A DNA stretch of 64,000 bases from Pilaira anomala (Eukaryota > Mucoromycota > Mucoromycetes > Mucorales > Mucoraceae): contig JAIXMQ010000100.1 of NCBI GenBank assembly GCA_025716855.1, forward strand, positions 1 to 64,000, given 5' to 3'. Shown here in pieces: positions 1 through 10,949 of this stretch. The notes beneath the pieces were generated by a model. It made no database searches, was not told where the DNA came from, and saw nothing but the letters and a program-made list of their open reading frames with translations. Within the stretch, counting starts at the first letter, position 1, and each line of letters opens with the position of its first letter. A program made the translations under genes and the position numbers.

Positions 1-47
1 GCCATATAATCAATATCGGATTCAGATTCTCTGGTGAAGTGCTATAT

Positions 48-1222
48 TCAGAAGATGTTTTCGCCAAGAGAAGCATCAAGTTCACGAGCAGCTTCCGAGT
101 ATCCTGTCATATAATCAATATCAGAGTCAGATCGTTCTGGTGAAGTGCTATATTCAGAAGATGCCTCGTATCCTGTCATGTAACCAAGTTCAAAGTCAGA
201 TCGCTCCGACGAAGGACTATGTTCACCAAGAGAAGCATCAACCTGAGCAGCTTCAAAGTATCCTGTCATGCAATTAAGATCAAAGCCAGATAGCTCTGGT
301 GAAGGCCTAAATTCAGAAGCTTGTTGAACAAAAGAAGTGCCAGGCTCTGAATATTCTGGATCATGAGTAAATCCAGCGTTATAGAGAGATTCAGGGTTAG
401 CTTCAGCAGGTGAAGAGATTTGTTCATAGATGTTTTGAGTAGGTGAATAGTTTTGTTCATAATGGGATTGAACAGGTGAAAGGCTTGGCTCATAATAATA
501 GGGTTGAAGAAGTAAAAGGCTTGGTTCACGTGCAGATATTTGAGGCGATTTAGATTCATCAATGTGCTGAATAGGTGATGATTCAGTATGAAGTGTAGTT
601 TGTACAGGTGATGAATTAAATTCATGAGTATGCTGGGCAACTGGAGAACCTACTTGAATATTTGATGAAGAAGTAGCTGCTTCACAAGCGTTTTGAGGAG
701 GCAATGCAGAGATAGGTTGAGCACTAGCTAACTGGTAGGCATTGAAAATGGAGTAATAGGTCCAATATGTGTAGTTGATGATTCAGTATGAGTAGGAATT
801 AAAGTTGGGGGTAAGATAGAATTTGTAGTTGAAGGTATTGATTTTTTATTCTTTTTCGAAGGACGTTCGATAATGAGAGTTGATTCTGGAGTTGAGGAAC
901 TGACTCTTCGCTTGGCAGATTTTGGGTCCTTTTTTTCATATGAAACATCTCCATCAGTTTGAGTCCCCATATCCGTTACTTCAGTACCACGATTGGAATC
1001 AGTCAAGATTCTTCCTTGAACTTGTGAGACCGCGTTATTAATTTTACGTTCTGGCTTGCTTCTTGATGCTGTATTTCGTCTGAAAGTAAGATTAGCAACA
1101 TATGTATTAAAAAGACCAATGGCTGTCTGTTTTGGATTAGTTATGGACGTTATAATGTTATTTAAAATGGAGCCTCTTTGAGGTTGCTCAGGTGCATTCT
1201 CGTTGGTATTATTGTTATTCAT
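48..1222 (-). pseudogene. Frame-broken tandem-repeat, Ser/Pro/acidic-rich protein gene
   Basis: Reading leftwards from the ATG at 1222, a 164-residue frame begins with an Asn-rich start, then a basic stretch and Ser/Thr-rich sequence, and stops at 728. The next frame (704 to 48) is open from about 787 with no ATG near its start. It carries repeats built on SPE-R-SD-x-DLxYMTGY and EAAxxxDASLGE, so the two look like one protein separated by a one-base shift between about 728 and 787. A second shift lies at the far end: the copy at 1-45 resembles the unit at 110-175 but is one base shorter, which throws the repeat out of frame. No GT-AG intron bridges either break. It could be a young pseudogene, or a repeat gene with assembly errors. 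I recognise no domain. Confidence 0.5.
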
Positions 1223-1383
1223 GGCAGCAATGTTGTAGTTAAAGAAGAGAACAAGGAAAAAAAAAATAGCTGCCTGGGAAAAAAACTACGCCAAAAATTT
1301 CTATTACCTCATGTTTACCCTCATGTTTACTGATTACTCAAATTTGTTTTGCTATCCGAAAGCATATTAGATAAATGTCTTAT

Positions 1384-1876
1384 TTATATTAGGTATTCTC
1401 TTAAATAGTTATTTTTGTACTTTCGTACTGTGGAGATTTCAGCATGAAAGACCGTCACATGGAAAACTTGAAACGCGAGGCAGATTTTTATCAATTTCCA
1501 AATATGGATGCAAAGATCGATGAGGCAACAAAGGCAAAAGAATGTATTTATGAACTTGTCAAAGAAGAAGAACTCAAAAACTTTTCGAATATTAGTGTCG
1601 ATAGTTCGACTATTAATAGTCGAATTTACAGAAGCCAAGAAACAATTTGTAACTGGTATAAGTTATCATACTATAATTTACTACTGTCTTAAAAGAATTG
1701 ATTCTCACAAGAAACCTAATGAATGTAGACAGGTGCGCAACATTGCCGGGACCTCTTCTCACAAAGATTACATTACAAAGGAAAATAAAGTGTATCTTGT
1801 TTCTAGCCCAAGGTATTAAAGATGAACTTTTATAAAATAATCTGTACAATTTAAAGTTGATAAATAAACACACCAA
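1384..1876 (+). other. Short protein-like frames, possible gene relic
   Basis: The plus-strand frame at 1444-1692 (82 residues) has a balanced charged composition (for example MDAKIDEATKAKE and YELVKEEELKNF) that looks more like protein than random AT-rich DNA. A second plus frame (1508-1819) ends in another protein-like stretch. I see no convincing start, intron or family. It may be one or two exons of a decayed gene. Confidence 0.2.
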
Positions 1877-1889
1877 ATAAATAATTAGA

Positions 1890-4111
1890 TAATAAAAAAT
1901 AACATATTTTTTTTTAAAAAAAAAGCCTCCTTCAAGCTCTCCTAAAGATACCTATAATGTAAAAAGTTTGCATATTGCCAATGTTACTGCCAGTGTGTAG
2001 ATATAGTGATATAATTTCATCCAAACAAGAGGCCTTATTAAGATACGGACAACTTTGAAACGTGTACATATAATACATGTTATGAATGGTAAGACAACAT
2101 TTCATGAACTCCAGTTATTTAATCGCAAAATGACACATGTCTGATCTCAACAATAAATATGTTTTTTCTGTGTATGTAATTAGTATGGAAAATATTCTAC
2201 CCGAAATATTTAGGGCTAAATGACCGTCAGCGAGCGAAGCGGGAAAATCGAAGCTTCATTTCGGAGGTTGCGCCGCAATCGGGAAAGATAACCCGTTCGC
2301 TCAATTATGCTCCCTTACTGCAACAAATTCCATTAGAAGGACCTTGTGGCTCTACAATCTGATGTACTAGTGATGACCCTATATGGCAACAAAAGGAATT
2401 AGAGAAATTGTCTATTTCGTCTATGTGATAACGCTGATTGTTCTATCAGCCTCCTTGGTCAAATGTTTTCGAATCATCTGAACTGCAAACATCTTTTATT
2501 GATTTAATATGATTTCCTATATCCGTTCGAACCTACTCTATTATTAATATCCCCGGCTCAAGACTTGATTAACTAACGGCTTTATATCTATTTCTCATTT
2601 GTTCCCCCCTCCGAAAAAAAAGATAATGATAGTTCAGAGTGTTTATTATACAAAATATCAACATAAATTATCAAATGATTAGTTATTACCTTTGAAAAAA
2701 AATTTTCCCCAAAACTTTCTTTTTTTCGCTTAGCATTAACATAGCAAAAATATGTATAAACAGTTATCATGCTTTTTAATAGCTTATTAAATAATTTATT
2801 TTTAACCATAAAAGCAATATTTAAAACTTCTATTAAATAATCGATCTAAAGGAATTATTATAAAAACTCACAACACCATTTCTTCTTCTGTAATATTTCT
2901 CGCCTATTTTTCGAAGTAGCAACATCAAACATATAAACTAACATTATTAATGATACTCTATATCGTTTAAGCAGTTACAAAAAAAATATCAAGGAAAAAA
3001 GGCAATATTAAAAAGAATATATGAGAAATTTTATTAATAAGGATTTGATTTGACCCAAAGAAGTTCCTTTTGGATCTGGAAAGTTTACTTTGAGTATCCG
3101 CCCATTTTTTAGGGCGTTTTCTTAGAAAAATTATTTTAAAAACTCACAGCACCGTTTCTTCTTCTTTTATAAATGTCGATAAGACGATTGCTCTAAATAT
3201 CCATCAATTTCCTAAATAGTGAAACTTTTTTAATATCACTATTAACGATGATCGAATAAATAGATATACCATATCGTGTAATCGCCACAAGCTTCGTGAT
3301 CAATCTATATCCTACATTATTCACAAATCAATCATATTTACGAAATTACCTAATTTTTGACTTATTAGAGTTTAATTTACTTAGTGCACATACATATTAT
3401 ATTTTTTTTGTTAACCAAAATCTAACATGATAATCATTGTATAAATTGGAGACTTTTTAAAACATGAATATTTGATTAGCAAAAAAACCCACAAGTTGGA
3501 TAGGTATTTAATAAAAATTATAAGGGTCACCCCTGTTCGTAGTCCGATAAATCTTTGCCTCAAATTAATGAGTAAGGATAATATAGGCAGTTGGGTAAAA
3601 CCTTTTGCAAAACATTTAAATTACTTAATTTTTGGAAACTAGAGGCATGGCCTTGACTGATCTTCCTTGGCTGGCATCATGTAGTGAAATAATCTGATCA
3701 CGATCTTCTTTCGGAAGTTTCTTTTATCTGGATGTTGGTACGATGTCTACTTGTTTATCTGAATTGGGGAGGCCTGTGGTCAAAGCATACCTACTTTGTA
3801 TGTTTTGATTTTTTATGGTTTTCTTTTTGAAGGATTTTAGATAGTCTAGTATTGATATGAAGGGGACGAAGAGATGGAAAATTGGGGATCTTTTGGGTTG
3901 TTTCGTTGAAGCTCTTGATCGTTGGCTGGAAGAAAGGTCTTGATTGCTAGCCTTCTTTTTTTTTAAAAAAAAACAATAATGAAAATGAAAAATGATTTAA
4001 GTAAATCCACCCTCCTAATCATAAAGGGGCGTGTTGTATTTTTTCTGAGTGCTTGATAAATATGTCTTAATTTTAATTATAAAATACGTATTTCTTTTTT
4101 CTTTAAATAAA
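1890..4111. other. Gene-poor AT-rich interval
   Basis: No intact gene is visible. It contains two symmetric T9A9 tracts (1907-1924 and 3956-3973), a GC-richer patch at 2215-2320 with no open frame, and a coding-like relic on the minus strand at 3640-3960, listed separately. Confidence 0.6.
3640..3960 (-). pseudogene. Coding relic, possibly the N-terminus of a transposase
   Basis: The minus strand stays open for about 105 codons apart from one stop. It has Ser/Lys-rich sequence followed by KLPKEDRDQIISLHDASQG, which resembles the first helices of the helix-turn-helix at the start of Tc1-like transposases. No DDE motifs follow downstream. The family assignment is a guess from one helix-like stretch. 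Confidence 0.25.
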
Positions 4112-5720
4112 ATGAGTCAATCTGAAGAGATTAACATCTCCTCCGATAATGAGAATGATTATGATGTTGAAAACGTTCAGGAAGAAGATGAGGATGATTG
4201 GCAAGATGCAGAAGAGCAACCTACAGTTGCACCAGTTCAACGAAAGAAAACTGAACAAAAGACCATAGATGAAGCTGAACTTCGAAAGAAGATCAGAATT
4301 ATTCAACAAAATGTCGATTTAGACCCCAGAGAAAAAGCCAAACAAATTCAGGTTTGTTTTGAATACAAGTTTCGAATTGTAATAACTAATAATACTACTA
4401 GTATTTGATGTCTCATGGCACAACACTGCCTCAAACAACGAGCAATTCTGATACTGATCCTATCGATAATGGGCATTCTAAGTCATTCAATGTAAGTTAA
4501 TCCTCCATCCTCTCTTTATCAGCTCTTATTTTTTATTATTATTCTAAAACAATTATATGTAGAATGAAATGGAGAATATTCTTGGCTGTAAGCACTATCA
4601 ACGTAAGTGTAAACTACAAGCTAATTGCTGTCAAAAGATTGTTACGTGTCGTTTTTGTCACGACGATGCAGAAGATCATACCATTGTGAGGTAAATATGC
4701 TTTAAGCTCCACTATTTTTCTGTCTAATTTTTTTTTTTTAGAAATGAAACAAAAAATATGCTATGTATGCTTTGTTTGACGCTCCAACCAGCAGCTAAAT
4801 CATGTCAAAAATGCGGTGAAGAACTTGCTCGTTACTACTGTGATAAGTGTAAACTTTGGGATGATGATCCTAAAAAATCAATTTACCATTGTGAAGATTG
4901 TGGTATTTGCAGACAAGGTAAAGGCTTGGGTGAAGATTTCTTTCATTGTAAGAAATGTAATATTTGCTTGAATATTTCGATGAAAAAACATAAATGTATT
5001 GAAAGAAACTTGGAAAGTGATTGTCCTATTTGTGGAGAGTACATGTTCACAAGTACCGCTACTGTTATATTTATGGTAAGAAAAATAATTTGGGCTGTTA
5101 ATATTAATGGGCTAAAAACGATTATTCCACAGCCATGCGGACATTGTATTCATAAACATTGCTATACCGAGTATATTCAAACATCATACCAATGTCCTAC
5201 ATGTCTTAAATCATTAGGGGATATGTCTGAATACTTTACTCGTTTGGATAGGGATTTGGAACGCCAACCGATGCCTGCAGAATATGAGAAATACATTTCC
5301 CACATCTTTTGTAATGATTGTGAAAAGAAGACACCTGCGAAATACCATTTCTTTTATCACAAATGTGGCCATTGTGGAAGTTTCAATACAACTGTCTTAA
5401 AAACAGAAAATACCGAAGAAACAGCACAGAATAAAGATAACGAGAAGAGAGAACAGACAACAGCTGCTACTACTTCTACATCGTCAAGTGTCCCATCTAT
5501 TTCTGCTACAACAACTGAGGCATCTACTGAAGCTCTTGGTTTATCTTCCAATTCAGATCAGGAACAAATTATGCAACCTCAAGCCGGTAGTGCCGCAGGC
5601 AATTCACCAATGCCATCTGGATTTTTAGGCATTGGATACATCAGAAATCCCCATTCATCTTCTTCAAATACTTCATCTAATAGAGGAAGAAATAACGGAG
5701 CAGAATCCAATGAAGGATAA
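4112..5720 (+). CDS. CHY zinc-finger/RING E3 ubiquitin ligase, RCHY1 (Pirh2) type
   Basis: Predicted E3 ubiquitin ligase of the RCHY1/Pirh2 family. Five exons (4112-4351, 4402-4491, 4563-4690, 4742-5075, 5133-5720) give about 459 residues. An acidic N-terminus (about 1-60) precedes a CHY-type zinc finger starting with GCKHYQRKC (about residue 119), the second Cys/His array (CTCHY; CDKC, CEDCGIC, CKKCNIC), and a RING from CPIC (about 247) through PCGHCIHKHC to CPTC. A C-terminal ribbon follows (CNDCEKK...YHKCGHCGSF), then a Ser/Thr/Asn-rich tail. The last intron (5076-5132, 57 nt) is a multiple of three without a stop; removing it restores FMPCGH, the expected RING sequence. The order CHY-CTCHY-RING-ribbon is the full family layout. 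The acidic front and long low-complexity tail are extra to it. It converges on the TCF25 gene, with 65 bp between stops. Confidence 0.93.
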
Positions 5721-5785
5721 TAAATGAAAAAAAGGTCTTGCATGTATGTACAATGTATTATACAAGTTTTTTTATTTTATTGTTA

Positions 5786-8169
5786 TTAATTATGATGATT
5801 CCTTTCAAATGCCTCAGCCAATGCTCTTTGAACTTCTAAATCTTCATCGCCTACAGCATTCATAATATCCATCATTTCCTCAGCAGTCATACCGTTGTCA
5901 AGCAACCTAAATATGACATAAAAAAGTAAATAAATCTGTTTTTTTAAAAAAAAATGCCCATCCAGTTTTCTTACATTTCATTCTCAACATGGTTGAGTTC
6001 ATGATTGACTCCCTCTTGTTCTTCTTCCGTGGCTTCTTGTAAAAGGTCAGGATAATCGTTCTCATCAGTTTCTAAATCATCATATTCCTCTACATAATCA
6101 TTTTCTGCGCCGGGAAAAGCTCCAGGAGGTTGATCAGCTCTTTGTTGGCGTACTTGTTCTAATTGAGCCATCATCTGTCTCATCAGTTCTGGTGTGGCAG
6201 GAGGCATACGTTCACCTCCTTGACGCAATAAATTTTGCAACATATTTATCAAGCCTCCAACTTCTTGTGGAGTACCACTTCCGTTACCTCGTGTACGCAT
6301 ACGGTCATTAATATCATACATGGTAGTGGAATCGGGAGGGGGCAATGGATCATACATTTGATAACTTTGGCTAGTAACACTTGCTGGCAAATAAGACATT
6401 AGTTTCTGGATATCAATCAATACAATGTATCTGCAAACACTAAGAGGAATTTCGTCCTTTTGCTCACACAATAGCTTCTGTTGAATTATTTCAGGATGTT
6501 GAACAGTATAATTCAAACATAAATCAGCATTAATTTTGAGCCATTCAAGCACCTCAGGTTCCTTCCACATTTCATGCGTACGTTCGATATAAGATAACTG
6601 CATAATATCCATATACTCGTTAGGAATATATTGAGTCAATGGTACAGTTTGAGTTGGTTCTGCTTCGCCCAATTTTTCAAGTAAACGACAATAAACAAGA
6701 GGATATTTCTTAATGGCTTCTTGAATCATCTTTCCACTTTCTTCTTGTGTTGATTTATTCTTTTCTGATATTTTAAATTTAGCATATGCGGCAGAGTAAG
6801 CGAAATTGGGCATGTTGGATAAATCAACAGGGTAGAGTTGGCCATCCGTTTTCCATTCATCGTGCATCTTAATAACATATTCATAATCTTTAGCAGAAAG
6901 AGCATGATAATCTAACGACAAAAGAGAACCAAGAGGATCATTGATTGGGTCAAGGCTGAATAATAGCTTGTTGAATTCAGATGCAGTCTTCCAACACCCA
7001 CGACGTGTTAAGAATTGGATTTGGCGGAAAATAACCAAGAAGAAAGATCTATTTTCTGATTTTGTATAGGATAATCTGGCAGTACCGGTACTAAGTGAAA
7101 ACTGAGGATGAAGCGCTCTTTCACAAGCGTATAATGCACGTTCAATAAAATCACCAGCAGCAGTCCAATCACCACTTTGTTTAGCAATTTCGGAAAGTTG
7201 AAGTAAACTGTCAACGTGATAAGGATATCTTCTAGTCAAAAATAAGAGGGCTTCAGGGTTATGAGTAGCAATAGCACTCAAGAATTCTAATTGAACGTCT
7301 TGGTATTGCTCTGAATGACGGAACGCGTAATATGTAATACCGTCCTTAGTCTCAACATTTTCCATAGATAAACCATTTCTCTTGTATGGAGGCCAATCGC
7401 TCTTTGGAGAAGCAAATTTTGACTTCTTTAAAACACGACCTTGTGAGGCACGGTTCTCACTGTTAACAACGTGTGATCCAAATAATCGTTTCATTTCTGC
7501 CTCGGCATCTAAAAATCTATAATTGACAGATAATAATTGACGACGCTCCTCTGTGTTAAGGTTCTTGTTGTCCTTGTTATTTTTAGGTGTTCTAAAATGA
7601 AATAACCGTCAGCTTTTATCTGAACTGAGCCGAATAAAATATCACTTACTTTTTATTGATTTCTTTGAGGACTTTATCTAATTCTCTCATGCTGATGTCA
7701 TCTTCGTCCTTTTTCTTGGAAGGTGAATCTGTCTTTTTATTTTTTTTATTCTTATTCTTTTTTTTATTCTTCTTGGAAGTAGCCTAAAAAAGAGAATAAG
7801 CAAAAAAAAAAAAAAAAAAAAAAAATGCCCGTGTTGATTTCTCTACACAAATATACCTTTTCCACTACTGGTTTTTCAATAATTGGCTTAGAAACTTTCT
7901 CCTCTTCCTTTTCTCCTCTTTCCTCTTCCTCTTCCTCTTCTTCTCCTTCTTCTTCCTCCTCATCGTCCTCGTCTCCATTTAACTATACAAGAAGGCTTAA
8001 TTGAAGTTCGAATGACAAGGTTTTTTTTTTAACTTACCAAAGCAAAAGGATTAAAAGGTTTCTTTTGGACATATTCCTCCTCCTCTTCCTCTTCTTCTTC
8101 ACTCCCGGTCTTTTTTACAATATCAGGCACTTGATTATTTCTGAGTCTTCTCAAAGCTCTCGACGACAT
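5786..8169 (-). CDS. TCF25/Nulp1 family protein (Rqc1, ribosome quality control)
   Basis: Orthologue of TCF25/Rqc1, a subunit of the ribosome quality-control complex that marks nascent chains on stalled 60S subunits. Five exons (8169-8038, 7982-7857, 7783-7650, 7591-5975, 5906-5786) give about 709 residues. It starts MSSRALRRLRN, the usual family start, then a long acidic Glu run and a Lys-rich stretch. The conserved core contains FLDAEAEMKRLFGS..V, DWPPYKRNGLSM, HSEQYQDVQLEFLSAI, the Ser/Arg-rich helices around YPYHVDSLLQLSEI, and SLDPINDPLG. The tail contains an acidic block and a short helix (TAEEMMDIMNAVGDEDLEVQ). Two of its introns contain a GGGCAT followed by a long T run on the sense strand. 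Its start lies 128 bp from that of a divergent membrane-protein gene, so the two probably share a promoter. Confidence 0.93.
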
Positions 8170-8297
8170 GTTATGTTACGTGTATTTTTTAGAAAGAAAT
8201 AGGAAAAAAATTTACCGCAGTTTATAATGCTGCTGATATTCAAAGTTTTCGAACTTGTGGGGCTAAAAACCGTCTTTCCTCTATTCCCGCCTCAAAC

Positions 8298-8972
8298 ATG
8301 AAAGGCTCGATTTTCTTGATAATTGCGTTTATCGCCACTTGTTTTGCTAACACTGAAAAATTGATACTGGAAGCAAGAGGTGATAATATTAAAGACTTGT
8401 GTGGTATAGACTCGAACGATCCCACTTTAACACCACCTTATACCAAGATTCAAGAAAGTTTGATCCCTCATTCAGAGAACAATGAAGGTACACCTCATCG
8501 TTATCATCTCACTGGCCTGAACGATGGATCTAATTATGAAGTCAGAATATCTTACCCTGCCATTGTAAATCTCTTGTTTTATTTTATGTATTGCTTTAGT
8601 TGTCTTACTTTTTTATTTACAGACTCCTGCTGATTTCAAATTAAAGACCCTTCGCGCTTGTAAATCGAAAGATACGACTTTATCTTATATACTTGAGGTC
8701 TCTGCAATATATACAGGCGTTTCTTATATCAAAGGAAAGGAATTACAACCTGTGACATACGATCTTGGTAAGTTATCTTAATTTGGCCTGATCTAGTTTA
8801 TTGATATTTTATCTATACCACAGTTCTAGAAAATTTGTATGCTGGAGTCTTTTTTTATCAAGTGTATAAAATTGTAATTGCAATTGCTTCAGTGATTTGT
8901 TTGGGTCAATTTTTATTGATACCTTATGTTAAGCAATTGATTACAACAAAGGATGCGGATTATAGAATTTAA
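8298..8972 (+). CDS. Small type I membrane protein of the secretory pathway
   Basis: Three exons (8298-8564, 8623-8767, 8824-8972) encode about 186 residues. Residues 1-17 are a clear signal peptide (MKGSIFLIIAFIATCFA). A lumenal domain of about 130 residues contains YEVRISYPAI and FKLKTLRACKSK. One membrane helix near the C-terminus (IVIAIASVICLGQFLLIP) is followed by a short tail. That is the topology of a type I ER or Golgi protein. I do not recognise the family with confidence; it could be an accessory subunit of a glycosylation or GPI enzyme, which is a guess. It is divergent from TCF25, with 128 bp between starts. Confidence 0.8.
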
Positions 8973-9794
8973 TTGAATTAGAGTGATCTAGACTATACAT
9001 TATTGAAAAGCTTTGTTTACCAATGAGTATCTAAGTTTGGTACATTTATACCTGATATCAATGTGAACTTGGAAAATTACTTTTTGTATAACATTTGTTA
9101 TCTTATTGTAATATATAATTTGGAATAAACGCTATTTATTGCTACTATTCAGTAAACTAAAATGAAACAATTCACATCCACATACGATACATATCTGGCT
9201 TCATCGCCACACTCTTGATTGGAACAACCAGGATTGAGAAAGCATTAGAGCCCACAATTAGGTTACTTATTACGACAATAATAGCTTCTTCTTTTGATGA
9301 CCATCAATGACTAATTTATATCAATACAGTGTCCAATTTCTATTTTTCATTGAAAAAAAGAAGGCTCAAAATCATAAAAATAAAGAATGGTTCTAGATAT
9401 TGTATATAGTACAGTATGCTGCTATACTATTATCCATGAGCTAGTTTTATAAGAAAACCAACCAGATAATAAGTCTAAGATTCAAAGGAGATACAGTACC
9501 CGCCGCAATTTTCTGAAAATCTTAGCCATATCTAATTCTCTCAAGTCAGAAATAAGGCCATGATACATACGATTTAAGGCCTCAGAAGTCTGGATTTTTT
9601 TGTAGCCTTAAATAGAGCAGGTACGGTACAGTTAATAATCGAGTCCGCAGGAGGAAGCATTTCTCCCTCTATGGCTAAATTTGACAGTGACATTAAAAAG
9701 TTTTATTTGAGTGCTTTGAAGTCAATTAAGCAAACTAGAAGAAATGAAATGTTTACCAATTTTCACTGATTTCTTCTAACTTCTTTATTTAAAG
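8973..9794. other. Intergenic stretch upstream of the transposase relic
   Basis: AT-rich DNA with no gene. The right half (about 9480-9794) may be the eroded 5' part of the Tc1-like element that follows. I see no reliable open frame and no terminal repeat. Confidence 0.5.
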
Positions 9795-10335
9795 GGAAGT
9801 TGGCCGAAAAAGGGGAGGCCTGCGAAGTCAGTGGTTCTGGCACCTGGGGGTACATATATTACAGTTCTTGGAACTATGTCAGCTCAAGGTGTTACCGATA
9901 TACATATATTTAAGAAAACCTATCACAGTTGTAGGCTCTAAAAAAAAGAAAATCAGACGGAAAAGTTACTAAAACTACTGCTAAAATTGGGACGAGAGCT
10001 TAACATTTACTTAGCATATCTCAGTAATGTGATGGACGTCCTCGATAAGAAAAACATGAGGGGATCTTACTTGGTGGTGAACAATGCTTCTATTTGTAGA
10101 CCTACTATAGTCAAGAGACTCTGCTAAGATAAGAGGCTAAAATTGTGTTCATCTTCCTCCCTATTCACCTTTTCTTAATCTTACTGAGCTGTTCCGGTCG
10201 AAGGTAAAGTACAGTATCAAAAGAAATTCATTAATACTGGAGATATATTGATACCAAGAATAATGAAGTCCTACTCAAAAGTAACTTTGGAAGACTTCCA
10301 GGGAAGGATTCATCATTCTATCAGATTTTTTTAAA
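9795..10335 (+). pseudogene. Decayed Tc1/mariner (IS630-Tc1) DDE transposase
   Basis: Protein-level remains of a DDE transposase are spread over three shifted frames with several stops. In order they are WPKKGRPAKS with a beta-strand stretch (GGTYITVLGTMSAQGVTD), RKSDGKVTKTTAKIGTRA, a helix ending NVMDVLDKKNMRG, then YLVVNNASI, and finally HLPPYSPFLNLTELFRSKVK, followed by VTLEDFQGRIHHSIRFF. LPPYSPxLNPxE and xDNAxxH are family hallmarks. Here the second catalytic Asp is Asn (VVNNASI), and P is L in the PxE part. Terminal inverted repeats and TA target sites were not found. It is an old dead copy, not a coding gene. Confidence 0.85.
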
Positions 10336-10949
10336 GAAACTTTAGTCTTCAAATAAAATTATTTTTTGTTTGACTCTTGTCAATTATTTTCATTTTATCT
10401 GAAAAATACTACAACAGGAATATATCTCTGACTAATTGTAACGCTCAATGGTGGAGAGTAATTAACGCTGCAAACTGCATGAGTTATGAGCAGGTTATTG
10501 AGTTTATACAATAGAGGCTTTTAGTTCAATGATTTACATAGTTCCAAACACACGAATGAATCGCTTTGAGGGTATCAGTCCAAAATGTGTAGCCAGAAAA
10601 AAAGCAATCATGCCCCGGGATACCCTCTCCGCTTTGGCGATAGCATTATCAGGGACGGCGCAATTGTTATTTCAACAAACGTTTCCTGTATTCTCAACCA
10701 ACATCAGTCAATCCAACACTGATTTCATCAGCCACACCTCTTCCTTCTTAAATGAAAGAGAACGACAGGGCAGTGAGAAAGTCACTATGCGAAATCCTAA
10801 GCAAGGATACGAAAAGTTTAAAATCTAATTTCGTTTTTAAACAGGACTGGTGTGACAGCCAAAAAATATGGGACGTTTAACGATTTCGTTCACTAGTTGT
10901 CGGGAAGCCAAGAACATAGTTCTTTCTTACTTAATCTTTCTAAAATCAA
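10336..10949. other. Interval between transposase relic and Mga2-like gene
   Basis: An open frame at 10529-10828 (about 99 residues, more GC-rich than its surroundings) matches no family I recognise. Near 10843 lies the 17-mer CAGGACTGGTGTGACAG, found again at 55137. The end of this interval is the promoter and leader of the next gene. Confidence 0.4.
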
